From Fimousia sp045616445 (GTDB taxonomy: Bacteria; Bacillota; Clostridia; Lachnospirales; Lachnospiraceae): a stretch of DNA of 64,000 nt. The position numbers and the translations under genes are program-made. The notes below the pieces were generated by a model, which worked only from the letters and a program-made list of their open reading frames with translations, ran no database searches and was not told the origin of the DNA. Position 1 is the stretch's first letter, and each line of letters begins with the position of its first letter. Shown here piece by piece: positions 52,085 to 60,173 of this stretch. The DNA lies in NCBI GenBank assembly GCA_045616445.1, contig JAZLGR010000030.1, forward strand, positions 1 to 64,000. Direction: 5' to 3'.

Positions 52085-52380
52085 ATAATGGGTACACTTA
52101 GCGCTTGAGATATACGTTGTGTCCAGCGTTGGCTACAGCAGATTTATAAAATGCCGATTGTACCCATGATTTTAAGCGGTTTTGGCGACAAATGGCAAAT
52201 TTTCAAGTAATGTAGCCAAGAATTCTCATTTTTGTGGCTACAAGGTGCTGACTAAAGCAAGTTTGTAGCCAAATCGAAAGAGATCGACTTGCTTTTCAAG
52301 CAATTTTACTGTGTAATCGTGGATTGTTGGGTGCAAGCACGTCATGTGACGCTTGTTGTACCCAACCGGCATTCAGCCAA
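52085..52380. repeat. Intergenic array of TTGGCTACA/TGTAGCCAA palindromes
   Basis: No gene is seen in 51980-52498. Inverted-repeat units of 36-41 nt start with TTGGCTACA-, GTGGCTACA- or TTGGGTGCAA-type words and end with TGTAGCCAA- or TGTACCCAA-type words: 52129-52167, 52182-52219, 52234-52273 and 52327-52365, with a weaker one at 52089-52125. The three central starts are 52-53 bp apart. The architecture is the same as arrays A and B, but the terminal words differ. Function unknown. Confidence 0.65.
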
Positions 52381-52444
52381 CACATACTACCATAACTATA
52401 GTCCCAATTTGGATCTATCATATCAGTAATTTCCTATAAACAAT

Positions 52445-52482
52445 AAAAGGCAGAGAATCTAATCATACAGACTCTCTGCCTC
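52445..52482 (-). terminator. Terminator of the feo operon
   Basis: GGCAGAGA-a-TCT pairs with AGA-c-TCTCTGCC, followed by TTTTATT on the minus strand. Lies just after the small Cys-rich gene. Confidence 0.85.
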
Positions 52483-52498
52483 AACCTATCAATATTCT

Positions 52499-52672
52499 TT
52501 ATTTTTTCACTGGTGTTTTGCCAGAGCCACCGCAGGCTCCGCATGCGCCGCCACATGAACCACAGTCACAGCCACACACCAGGGATTTCCCTGCTTTTTT
52601 ATCTTTATACATACTTCTGAGGATGAGTCCCACCACCAGAATTAAAATTGCTACTACTACGAATGTGCCCAT
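52499..52672 (-). CDS. FeoB-associated Cys-rich membrane protein
   Basis: 57 residues from the ATG at 52672 (AAGGAG box). One N-terminal transmembrane helix (about 4-20), then a short basic stretch and a Cys/Gly tail SLVCGCDCGSCGGACGACGG with six cysteines. This is the small protein typically encoded after FeoB in Clostridia and likely assists ferrous iron transfer at the inner face. The longer frame overlaps feoB and lacks a binding site. Confidence 0.88.
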   Translation of the reverse strand: MGTFVVVAILILVVGLILRSMYKDKKAGKSLVCGCDCGSCGGACGACGGSGKTPVKK

Positions 52673-52694
52673 AAAATTCTCCTTTTCAGCTCTA

Positions 52695-54833
52695 TTATAC
52701 ACGAACTTCCTGCATTTTCACAGACTTCTTCGCTGGTTTGATCAGGAACAGGATCACTGCTGCAATCACAGCCAGAGCCACAATGGCTCCAATACCAAAT
52801 CCACCGCCTGTTACCCAGGTTCCAATCTGGTTGATACAGAATGCCACCACATATGCAAGTCCACACTGATAACCGATTGCTCGGAAGAACCATGTTGTGG
52901 AGTTCATTTCACGTTTGATGGCGCCCATCGCTGCAAAGCATGGTGCACATAAAAGGTTGAATACTAAGAAGGAGTAGGCTGCCACCTGAGTATAGGATGC
53001 TGCAAGCATGCCCCAGATTTCATCTCCTGCTTCTGCAACCTCTTCCACTCCGTAGAGAATGCCAAAGGTTCCAACAACATTTTCCTTGGCCACAAGACCT
53101 GTGATTGCCGCAACTGCTGCCTTCCAGTTGCCCCAGCCAAGAGGTGTGAAAATCGGAGCGACGATGCTGCCGATGCGGGCCAGGATGGAATGATCCATCT
53201 GCATTGTTTCAAGCATTCCAAATTTGCCATCCACCCATCCAAAATAGGATGTAAACCAGATGAAGATGGTGGAAAGTGTGATGATGGTACCTGCTTTTTT
53301 AATGAAGGACCATCCACGCTCCCAGGTTGTACGAAGGATGAATCCGGCTGTCGGCATATGGTATGCGGGAAGTTCCATTACGAAAGGAGTCGGCTCTCCC
53401 GCAAACCATGATGTCTTCTTCAGTACAATGCCGGAAAGTAAAATAGCACCAAATCCCACAAAATAGGCACTTGTAGATACCCATGCCGCGCCTCCGAAGA
53501 TTGCTCCTGCGATGAGGCCTACAATCGGCATTTTCGCTCCACATGGGACAAAGGTTGTTGTCATAATTGTCATACGGCGGTCCTGCTCACTCTCAATGGT
53601 TCTTGACGCCATGACTCCGGGCACACCGCAGCCAACACCTACTAACATTGGAATGAAGGATTTGCCAGACAAGCCAAATCTACGAAAGATTCGGTCCATA
53701 ATAAATGCGATTCGCGCCATGTATCCACAGCCCTCCAAGATGGAAAGTAAGAAGAACAATACCAGCATCTGAGGGACGAAGCCGAGTACAGCTCCAACGC
53801 CGGCAATGATTCCATCCACAATCAGGCCCTGCACCCAGGCCGCGCAATGAATTGATTCCAAAATGCCATTAATAAATGGCGGAATGATATCTCCAAATAA
53901 TACATCATTGGTCCAGTCCGTGGCTGGTGTTCCCACCGCCACCATGGCGATATAATATACACCGTACATGACCAGTGCAAAAATAGGCAATGCCAGAATT
54001 CGGTTGGTCACAATGCGGTCGATGCGGTCAGATAAGGTAAGCTCTCCAGCACCACGCTGCTTTTTCACACACGCTCCGATGACCCGTGAAATGTAACTGT
54101 AGCGCTCATTGGTGATGATGGATTCTGTATCATCATCCATGGCCTCTTCTAAGTCATCCACAATATCATCTACATTTGGAATGTTTGTCAACATCTCTTC
54201 GATCTTTTCATCACGTTCCAGTAGTTTGATGGCAAAAAATCGCTTCTGAACCGGAGCCACTTCACTGCCAAGCATGTCGCCAATTTCTGCAATGGCCGCT
54301 TCTACCTGTGAATCAAAGGAATGGGTAAGGCTGACTGACTTTTGTGTTCTTGCCAGCTCCACAGCAAGATCTGCGGCTTCCTTCACGCCTTCCTTTTTCA
54401 GTGCAGAGATTTCCACCACTGCACAGCCCAATGCTTTGGAAAGGGCATTGGTATCTATCTTATCCCCATTCTTTCGAACCAGGTCCATCATGTTGATGGC
54501 CATAACAACCGGATAGCCAAGCTCAATGAGCTGGGTTGTCAGATAGAGGTTTCGCTCTAAGTTTGTACCATCAATGATATTCAAGATCACATCCGGTTTT
54601 TCGTTGATCAGATAATTTCTCGCCACTACCTCTTCTAAGGTATATGGGGAGAGGGAATAAATACCCGGCAGATCGGCTACGATCACATCTTTGTTGCCCT
54701 TTAATCTACCTTCTTTTTTCTCCACGGTAACGCCCGGCCAGTTACCCACATACTGATTGGCTCCGGTTAATGCGTTAAATAATGTTGTCTTCCCACTGTT
54801 TGGGTTTCCTGCTAAAGCAATGGTAATTGCCAT
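52695..54833 (-). CDS. feoB: Ferrous iron transporter FeoB
   Basis: 712 residues. N-terminal G protein domain with G1 GNPNSGKTTLFNALTG (about 8-23), G3 DLPGIYSL, G4 NMMD. A helical GDI domain follows, then two Gate domains with the conserved Cys-containing GCGVPGVMASRTIESEQDRR and FVPCGAKMPI. Imports Fe2+ across the membrane. Third gene of the feo operon, 28 nt after feoA, with Fur-box-type repeats at the operon promoter. Confidence 0.96.
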   Translation of the reverse strand: MAITIALAGNPNSGKTTLFNALTGANQYVGNWPGVTVEKKEGRLKGNKDVIVADLPGIYSLSPYTLEEVVARNYLINEKPDVILNIIDGTNLERNLYLTTQLIELGYPVVMAINMMDLVRKNGDKIDTNALSKALGCAVVEISALKKEGVKEAADLAVELARTQKSVSLTHSFDSQVEAAIAEIGDMLGSEVAPVQKRFFAIKLLERDEKIEEMLTNIPNVDDIVDDLEEAMDDDTESIITNERYSYISRVIGACVKKQRGAGELTLSDRIDRIVTNRILALPIFALVMYGVYYIAMVAVGTPATDWTNDVLFGDIIPPFINGILESIHCAAWVQGLIVDGIIAGVGAVLGFVPQMLVLFFLLSILEGCGYMARIAFIMDRIFRRFGLSGKSFIPMLVGVGCGVPGVMASRTIESEQDRRMTIMTTTFVPCGAKMPIVGLIAGAIFGGAAWVSTSAYFVGFGAILLSGIVLKKTSWFAGEPTPFVMELPAYHMPTAGFILRTTWERGWSFIKKAGTIITLSTIFIWFTSYFGWVDGKFGMLETMQMDHSILARIGSIVAPIFTPLGWGNWKAAVAAITGLVAKENVVGTFGILYGVEEVAEAGDEIWGMLAASYTQVAAYSFLVFNLLCAPCFAAMGAIKREMNSTTWFFRAIGYQCGLAYVVAFCINQIGTWVTGGGFGIGAIVALAVIAAVILFLIKPAKKSVKMQEVRV

Positions 54834-54861
54834 GATATTTCCTCTTTTCTCTCGTATTTTG

Positions 54862-55083
54862 TTACTCTACTTCAATCATCTCTGCATCTGCTTTTCTAAG
54901 GGATAATTCATATCCTCGCACGGTCACTTCCACCGGATCACCAAGAGGTGCTACTTTTCTCACGAAAATCTCTACGCCTTTTGTGATACCCATGTCCATA
55001 ATTCTTCTTTTGACTGGACCACGGCCAGATAACTTCACAACCTTCACAGTCTCTCCAACGGCTGTTTCTCTTAATGTTTTCAT
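54862..55083 (-). CDS. feoA: FeoA-domain protein (second copy)
   Basis: 73 residues, SH3-like FeoA fold. Segments VKVVKLSGRGPVKRRIMDMGITKGVEIFV and GDPVEVTVRGYELSLRKADAEMIEVE are typical. Regulatory or scaffold partner of FeoB. Closest to feoB, with 9 nt to the other feoA. The two copies differ enough to be functionally distinct. Confidence 0.93.
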   Translation of the reverse strand: MKTLRETAVGETVKVVKLSGRGPVKRRIMDMGITKGVEIFVRKVAPLGDPVEVTVRGYELSLRKADAEMIEVE

Positions 55084-55092
55084 TCAATCCTC

Positions 55093-55311
55093 CTATAAGT
55101 GAACTCTGATCTTCGTCGCCATCTCTTTGCCGAGAGCGATTCTTGAATCTTTGATATTGATGATCAAATTCCCACCAATATCATTGATGATGGTGGCATC
55201 AGCCCCTGGCACAAACCCCAGCGTCTCTAAAAATTTTCTCACTTCTGCTTTGCCACCAATTTTAACTACTTTCACTGATTTTCCTTTTTCAATCATGGAT
55301 AACGGCATCAT
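55093..55311 (-). CDS. feoA: FeoA-domain protein (first copy)
   Basis: 72 residues, FeoA SH3-like domain (KSVKVVKIGGKAEVRKFLETLGFVPGADATIINDIGGNLIINIKDSRIALGKEMATKIRV). First gene of the operon. Two adjacent ATG codons at the start (55311 or 55308) cannot be told apart. Preceded by Fur-type boxes. Confidence 0.92.
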   Translation of the reverse strand: MMPLSMIEKGKSVKVVKIGGKAEVRKFLETLGFVPGADATIINDIGGNLIINIKDSRIALGKEMATKIRVHL

Positions 55312-55345
55312 AGTTCCGCCTTTCTATTTTTATATTCTTTCTCTA

Positions 55346-55436
55346 ATTGATATTAGTTATCAATTTCGTTTTTGTATCTTTATGATAATGGTTATCAATT
55401 AAGATGTCAAGTCTTTTTTGATAGTAATTATCATTT
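55346..55436 (-). promoter_or_regulatory. feo promoter with three Fur-box-like repeats
   Basis: Promoter on the minus strand: -35 TTGACA (55405-55410), 17-nt spacer, -10 TATCAT (55382-55387). Three near-palindromic GATAATnnTTATC-type boxes at 55346-55364, 55382-55400 and 55418-55436 are evenly spaced 36 bp apart. The middle one covers the -10 and the outer ones flank the promoter. Iron-dependent repression by a Fur-family protein is expected. Confidence 0.85.
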
Positions 55437-55484
55437 ATGCATTACAAGGAGGATTTACTTTGTAGTAAATGAGAAAATATAGTA

Positions 55485-55526
55485 CAAAAAAGAAGCTGTG
55501 CAAAAAGCGACTTTTGCACAGCTTCT
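55485..55526 (-). terminator. Terminator of the xpt-permease operon
   Basis: AGAAGCTGTGCAAAA pairs with TTTTGCACAGCTTCT, followed by six Us on the minus strand. Confidence 0.92.
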
Positions 55527-55550
55527 GTTAGTTTTCATAGTAATAATTAA

Positions 55551-56900
55551 TTAATCATGTTTTTCCATATCTTTTGGAAGTACAAGACTAAGTACTAAAG
55601 CAATAATGAATACACCAGCCACCATATTCGCACCAAAAATATCTCCAACAATGCTTGGGAGTCCGGAGAAGAAGCCTTCTACCTGAGTGACACCAACACC
55701 TACACAAAGGGAGGTTGCAACGATGATCATATTTCTGTGGTTGAAGCCAACCTTGGAAATCATTTCGATGCCGGCAAATACAATGGACCCGAACATGATG
55801 ACAGTACATCCACCAAGAACACAGTCAGGAAGTGTGGATAAGAATGCACCGATTGGTGGGAATAAACCACCAAGAATCATAAGAAGGGCACCGAACATAA
55901 TAGTGAAACGGTTGACTACCTTTGTCATCTTTAAAAGTCCGACATTCTGGCTGAAGGAAGTGATTGGGGATACCCCGAATACTCCACCAGCAATGGCGGA
56001 GATGAATCCATCAACTGCTAAAGAACCGCTGACTTCTTGGTCTGTGATGTCACGGTTTAATGCGCCGTTACATGCAGCAGTGGTATCACCGATGGTTTCC
56101 ACTGCAGATACCATAAATACAATAATAAAGGATACGATAATACCAATATTGAATTTTGGTGTATATGCAAGCAGTCTTGGGAATGCAAATACTCCTAACT
56201 GATCGATAGTCCCCTTAATAGCAGAAAAGTTAACCATACCGAAACCGATGGCAACGATATAACCAACGACCAGGCCGAATAATACATTTAACTGTTTTAA
56301 GAAGCCCTTGGCAAATACGTTAAATGCCAGGCAACAGAATAATGTGATGGTACCAACCAAAAGGTTCTGCCATGCACCTGTTTCATAAGCACCGGAATTT
56401 GCGTAGGAGCTGACACCAACATTTAAAATACTAAGACCGATGGCAGTTACAACGCATCCAGATACAATTGGATGAATGATTTTTCTCCAGTATTTAGCGG
56501 TTAAACCAAGGATACCTTCGATACAACCGCCTACGATAATACCGCCGACCATATATCCATAATCCTGAGATGCAGCAGTGATGCATGCTGATAGGAATGT
56601 AAAACTAAGACCCATAACAATTGGTAAACCGGAACCGATTCTCCAGATTGGATATAACTGAATCAAAGTACCGATACCAGCAATTAACATACAGTTCTGA
56701 ATCAACTGTGCTGTTTCAACCTGTGTAAAAGGCTGTCCATTGTATACCGCAAGGCCAGCAATGATGATCAGCGGGGTAACATTGGCAACGAACATGGCAA
56801 GAACATGCTGAAAGCCGAAAGGAATTGCCTTTGCAACCGGCACACGTCCATCCAATCGATAAATGTTATCAATACTGACATTTTTCTTTTCGTTAGACAT
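55551..56900 (-). CDS. NCS2-family xanthine/uracil permease
   Basis: 449 residues with about 14 hydrophobic segments. NCS2 signature features: PFGFQHVLAMFVANVTPLIIIAGLA at the N-terminus, AVETIGDTTA (about 265) and the FGVSPITSFSQNVGLLKMTKV loop (about 308-328). The operon partner xpt, 42 nt upstream, points to xanthine or guanine rather than uracil. No purine riboswitch was found in the leader. Confidence 0.9.
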   Translation of the reverse strand: MSNEKKNVSIDNIYRLDGRVPVAKAIPFGFQHVLAMFVANVTPLIIIAGLAVYNGQPFTQVETAQLIQNCMLIAGIGTLIQLYPIWRIGSGLPIVMGLSFTFLSACITAASQDYGYMVGGIIVGGCIEGILGLTAKYWRKIIHPIVSGCVVTAIGLSILNVGVSSYANSGAYETGAWQNLLVGTITLFCCLAFNVFAKGFLKQLNVLFGLVVGYIVAIGFGMVNFSAIKGTIDQLGVFAFPRLLAYTPKFNIGIIVSFIIVFMVSAVETIGDTTAACNGALNRDITDQEVSGSLAVDGFISAIAGGVFGVSPITSFSQNVGLLKMTKVVNRFTIMFGALLMILGGLFPPIGAFLSTLPDCVLGGCTVIMFGSIVFAGIEMISKVGFNHRNMIIVATSLCVGVGVTQVEGFFSGLPSIVGDIFGANMVAGVFIIALVLSLVLPKDMEKHD

Positions 56901-56942
56901 AATTAAATTCTCCTCTAAATTAATTTAAAACTATAATATCCA

Positions 56943-57521
56943 TTAATCACGGAATGTGATGGTACCTGTTTCTTCGTCCATACCATCTACGATTGCTAAG
57001 GATTCCACACGGTAACCCTGGTCTCTTAAATCCTGTCCGCCGGACTGGAATCCTTTTTCGATCACAATACCGATACCAACGATTTCAGCACCTGCGTCGG
57101 TGATCAGCTTACAAAGTCCTCTAGCGGCACAGCCATTTGCCATAAAGTCATCAATTACAAGGATTTTCTCACCTGGAGAGATGAACTTGCTGGACACAAT
57201 AACATCGTACACTCTCTTGTGTGTGAAGGATTCGATCTTTGCTGTTAACATGGAGCCGTCTAAGTTGATGGATTTGCTCTTTTTGGCAAATACCATGTTG
57301 CAGTCAAAGTACTGTGCAACGATTGCCGCAATACCGATACCGGATGCTTCAATGGTAAGGATCTTATCTACCTGAACATCTGCAAAACGTCTCTTGAATT
57401 CTTTTCCGATTTCATTCATCAGCTTAATGTCCATCTGATGGTTTACGAAGCTGTCTACCTTTAATACGTTACCTGGTTTTAATACACCGTCTTTGCGGAT
57501 TCTTTCTTTTAATAATTCCAT
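56943..57521 (-). CDS. xpt: Xanthine phosphoribosyltransferase
   Basis: Converts xanthine and PRPP to XMP for purine salvage. 192 residues. N-terminal MELLKERIRKDGVLKPGNVLKVDSFVNHQMD is characteristic. PRPP-binding loop VIDDFMANGCAARGL (about 125-139); LTIEASGIGIA. First gene of the operon. A -10 TATAAT-like element is near 57612. The ~90-nt leader shows no guanine riboswitch, unlike Bacillus xpt. Confidence 0.94.
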   Translation of the reverse strand: MELLKERIRKDGVLKPGNVLKVDSFVNHQMDIKLMNEIGKEFKRRFADVQVDKILTIEASGIGIAAIVAQYFDCNMVFAKKSKSINLDGSMLTAKIESFTHKRVYDVIVSSKFISPGEKILVIDDFMANGCAARGLCKLITDAGAEIVGIGIVIEKGFQSGGQDLRDQGYRVESLAIVDGMDEETGTITFRD

Positions 57522-57616
57522 GGATTCCTCTTTCTCGCTTGTGGCATTACATGATTAGTGTTTGTTGTTTTCATTCTGATTTTTCGTTCAAATTTCAATA
57601 TATGAAAGCATTATAA

Positions 57617-57653
57617 CAAAAAAAAGAGGCTGAAGACAATAGTCTTCAACCTC
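57617..57653 (-). terminator. Terminator of the transketolase operon
   Basis: GAGG-c-TGAAGAC pairs with GTCTTCA-a-CCTC, followed by eight Us on the minus strand. Confidence 0.9.
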
Positions 57654-57693
57654 ATAAATTTTATATATAGAAAATCTTGTTCAAATATACGAA

Positions 57694-58632
57694 TTATACC
57701 CAAGCTTCTACTTTAGCAGCGATGCCTTTGCCGTCTAAACCGAATTCTTCGATTAATGCAACAGCTGGACCGGAATGACCGAATTCATCGTTAACACCAA
57801 TCTTAAGAACTGGAGTTGGGCAGTTAGCAGCGAGTACGTCACAAACTGCAGAACCTAAACCACCGATGATGGAGTGTTCTTCAACTGTAACAACTTTGCC
57901 TGTCTTCTTAGCTGCTTCGATGATTAATTCTTCATCGATTGGTTTGATTGTAGCGATGTTGATTACCTGAGCGGAGATACCTTTTTCAGCTAAGATTTTA
58001 GCTGCTTCTAAGGAATAACCAACTTCAAGACCTGTAGCGATGATTGTAACGTCTGTACCATCTTCAAGAATCTGACCTTTACCGATTTCGAATTTGTATG
58101 TTTCTGGGTCAAAGATTACTGGAGCTGCAAGACGTCCAAATCTTAAGTAAACTGGTCCTTCATATTCGTAAGCTGCTGCTACAGCTGCTTTTGCTTCTGT
58201 ATCGTCAGCTGGGTTGATAACTACCATACCAGGGATAGTTCTCATAAGAGCGATATCTTCGTTACACTGATGTGTAGCACCGTCTTCACCTACGGAGATA
58301 CCAGCATGTGTAGCACCGATCTTAACGTTTAAGTGTGGGTATCCAACAGAGTTACGTACCTGTTCAAAAGCACGTCCTGCTGCGAACATTGCAAATGTGG
58401 AAGCAAATGGTACTAAACCTGTGGAAGCAAGACCTGCTGCTACAGATACCATGTTACCTTCAGCGATACCACAGTCGATGTGGCGTTCTGGGAATTCTTT
58501 TTTGAACATACCTGTCTTAGTTGCGCCTGCAAGGTCAGCATCTAAAACTACTAAGTTGTCATATTTTTTTCCTAATTCTACTAATGCGCTACCATAAGAT
58601 TCTCTAGTAGCGATTTTCTTTACGTCTGCCAT
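57694..58632 (-). CDS. Transketolase, C-terminal subunit
   Basis: 312 residues from the ATG at 58632 (GAGGA box; a TTG two codons earlier is the longer option). Contains the pyrimidine-binding domain (LDADLAGATKTGMF, ERHIDCGIAEGNMVSVAAGLA, GATHAGISVGEDGATHQCNEDIALMRTIPG) and the C-terminal transketolase domain. With the N-terminal subunit encoded 22 nt upstream it forms a split transketolase for the non-oxidative pentose phosphate pathway. Codon use indicates high expression. Confidence 0.94.
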   Translation of the reverse strand: MADVKKIATRESYGSALVELGKKYDNLVVLDADLAGATKTGMFKKEFPERHIDCGIAEGNMVSVAAGLASTGLVPFASTFAMFAAGRAFEQVRNSVGYPHLNVKIGATHAGISVGEDGATHQCNEDIALMRTIPGMVVINPADDTEAKAAVAAAYEYEGPVYLRFGRLAAPVIFDPETYKFEIGKGQILEDGTDVTIIATGLEVGYSLEAAKILAEKGISAQVINIATIKPIDEELIIEAAKKTGKVVTVEEHSIIGGLGSAVCDVLAANCPTPVLKIGVNDEFGHSGPAVALIEEFGLDGKGIAAKVEAWV

Positions 58633-58654
58633 ATTCAATAGTCCTCGCTTTCTA

Positions 58655-59467
58655 CTAGTCTAATTTAGCTAAGTCAGCTAATGCAATTGCCATCTGTTCA
58701 TCGTTAGGAGCAGATCCATGCCAGGATGCCTGATTTTCCATGAAGCTTACGCCTTTACCTTTAACAGTTTTAGCGATGATAGCTGTTGGCATACCTTTGC
58801 AAGCTTTTGCCTGAGCAAATGCGTCTGCGATCTGATCGAAGTCATGTCCGTCGATTTCAACTACGTTGAAGTTGAAAGCTTTGAACTTGTCAGCGATTGG
58901 ATATGGAGAACATACGTCTGCGATGTTACCATCAATCTGTAAACCGTTGTTATCAACGATTACTACTAAGTTATCTAAGTTTCTATGTCCTGCTAACATA
59001 GATGCTTCCCATACCTGACCTTCCTGGATTTCACCATCGCCAAGTAATGTGTATACTCTGTAGTCTGCACCTGTTAATTTAGCAGAGATTGCCATACCTA
59101 CTGCACAGGAGATGCCCTGTCCTAAGGAACCAGAGGACATATCTACACCTGGTGTATGAGCAATACAAGGATGTCCCTGTAAATGGGAACCGATTTTTCT
59201 TAATGTTAATAAATCTTCTTTAGGGAAGTAGCCTCTTTCAGCTAATGTTGCGTAGTAACCTGGAGCAACGTGTCCTTTGGATAATACAAAACGGTCTCTG
59301 TTAGGGTCTTTTGGATTAGCAGGATCGATGTTCATTTCTTCAAAATAAAGATATGTAAAGATGTCTGCTGCGGATAAGGATCCACCTGGATGACCGGATT
59401 TTGCACTATTTGTTGCTTTAATAATGCCTTTTCTGATTTCGTTTGCTGTTGCAGCTAATGATGCCAT
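58655..59467 (-). CDS. Transketolase, N-terminal subunit
   Basis: 270 residues, thiamine-diphosphate-binding half. TPP motif LLGDGEIQEGQVWEASMLAGHRNLDNLVVIVDNN (about 142-175); GHPGGSLSAADI at the N-terminus; the conserved His in GHVAPGYYATL. AAGGAGA box. It needs the C-terminal subunit to make a complete active site at the subunit interface. Confidence 0.94.
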   Translation of the reverse strand: MASLAATANEIRKGIIKATNSAKSGHPGGSLSAADIFTYLYFEEMNIDPANPKDPNRDRFVLSKGHVAPGYYATLAERGYFPKEDLLTLRKIGSHLQGHPCIAHTPGVDMSSGSLGQGISCAVGMAISAKLTGADYRVYTLLGDGEIQEGQVWEASMLAGHRNLDNLVVIVDNNGLQIDGNIADVCSPYPIADKFKAFNFNVVEIDGHDFDQIADAFAQAKACKGMPTAIIAKTVKGKGVSFMENQASWHGSAPNDEQMAIALADLAKLD

Positions 59468-59502
59468 AGTATATCTCTCCTTTTAAAATATTTAGTAACT
59501 TA

Positions 59503-59531
59503 ATTATAATATGTCCATGTTGTTTAATCAA
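59503..59531 (-). promoter_or_regulatory. Transketolase operon promoter
   Basis: -35 TTGATT (59526-59531), 17-nt spacer, -10 TATAAT (59503-59508) on the minus strand. Upstream, CAAGTG is repeated twice 8 bp apart (59552-59566 region). Confidence 0.7.
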
Positions 59532-59609
59532 TGTTTTCGAACCAAATTGTAACACTTGTTCACTTGTAAACTGACATATGTTCAGAAAATTCGTGTCATT
59601 TGTCACTCA

Positions 59610-59879
59610 TTATTCGAATTCTCTGTTAAGCTCTTCAAACAACTTCATTAATTTTTCAGCGGCTTCACCTTCATCAGACCCCTCTGCCGTTATACGGAGT
59701 GTATCGCCTGACTGAGCATGCAGACTCATCACAGCCAATACGTCCTGACCTGATATGACTCTCCCTTTATGCTGAATCTTAACCTGACTTTCACAAGCCT
59801 GGCACACACTATAAATCATAGTTGCGGGACGGGCATGAATACCCATTGGATCTTTGATCAGAATTTCAAATTGTTTCAT
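59610..59879 (-). CDS. HPr-family phosphocarrier with Asp at position 46
   Basis: 89 residues, complete HPr fold. The phosphoacceptor is His15 in DPMGIHARPAT. At the regulatory site the usual Ser46 is Asp (ISGQDVLAVMSL; D46 by direct count), so it should not be regulated by HPr kinase in the normal way and may mimic the seryl-phosphorylated form. Two cysteines (26, 29) form a CQAC motif on the first helix. Single gene, downstream of a promoter with two identical palindromic operators. It could serve DhaM or another PTS; ptsI is not in the window. Confidence 0.9.
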   Translation of the reverse strand: MKQFEILIKDPMGIHARPATMIYSVCQACESQVKIQHKGRVISGQDVLAVMSLHAQSGDTLRITAEGSDEGEAAEKLMKLFEELNREFE

Positions 59880-59995
59880 CTTAATATCCTTTCAATAATC
59901 ACTAGAACTATATCTCTATTGTCCTTGTTTTCCATATTGTTGTCAATATCTTTGCAATTTGTCTATCTATCTGCCATAATATCCTACCCATTTAT

Positions 59996-60045
59996 AATAT
60001 ACCACTGGTAAATATTTTTGTCAAGATTATATATTACCACTGGTA
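59996..60045 (-). promoter_or_regulatory. HPr gene promoter with twin TACCACTGGTA operators
   Basis: Minus strand: -35 TTGACA (60019-60024), 17-nt spacer, -10 TATATT (59996-60001). The 11-mer TACCACTGGTA, an interrupted palindrome, occurs twice in the same orientation, at 60000-60010 (in the spacer) and 60035-60045 (upstream of -35), 35 bp apart. The shape is typical of GntR- or LacI-like operators. No matching regulator gene is in the window. The rest of 59880-60173 is AT-rich, with a second promoter-like region for the nucleotidyltransferase. Confidence 0.75.
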
Positions 60046-60173
60046 TAGTCTTCCCATGATTTTTATAAATCTTTAGTTTTTTTATCTGAAGTTCTTTATA
60101 AAATTTTGTCATTATGTTATAATTTTAACTGGGCATATCGTTAATAGGAATTATATATGGAGGAATACTAGTT

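Noticed and set aside
57522..57612. Guanine riboswitch upstream of xpt
   Set aside because: The leader is short and lacks the conserved three-way junction and loop sequences.
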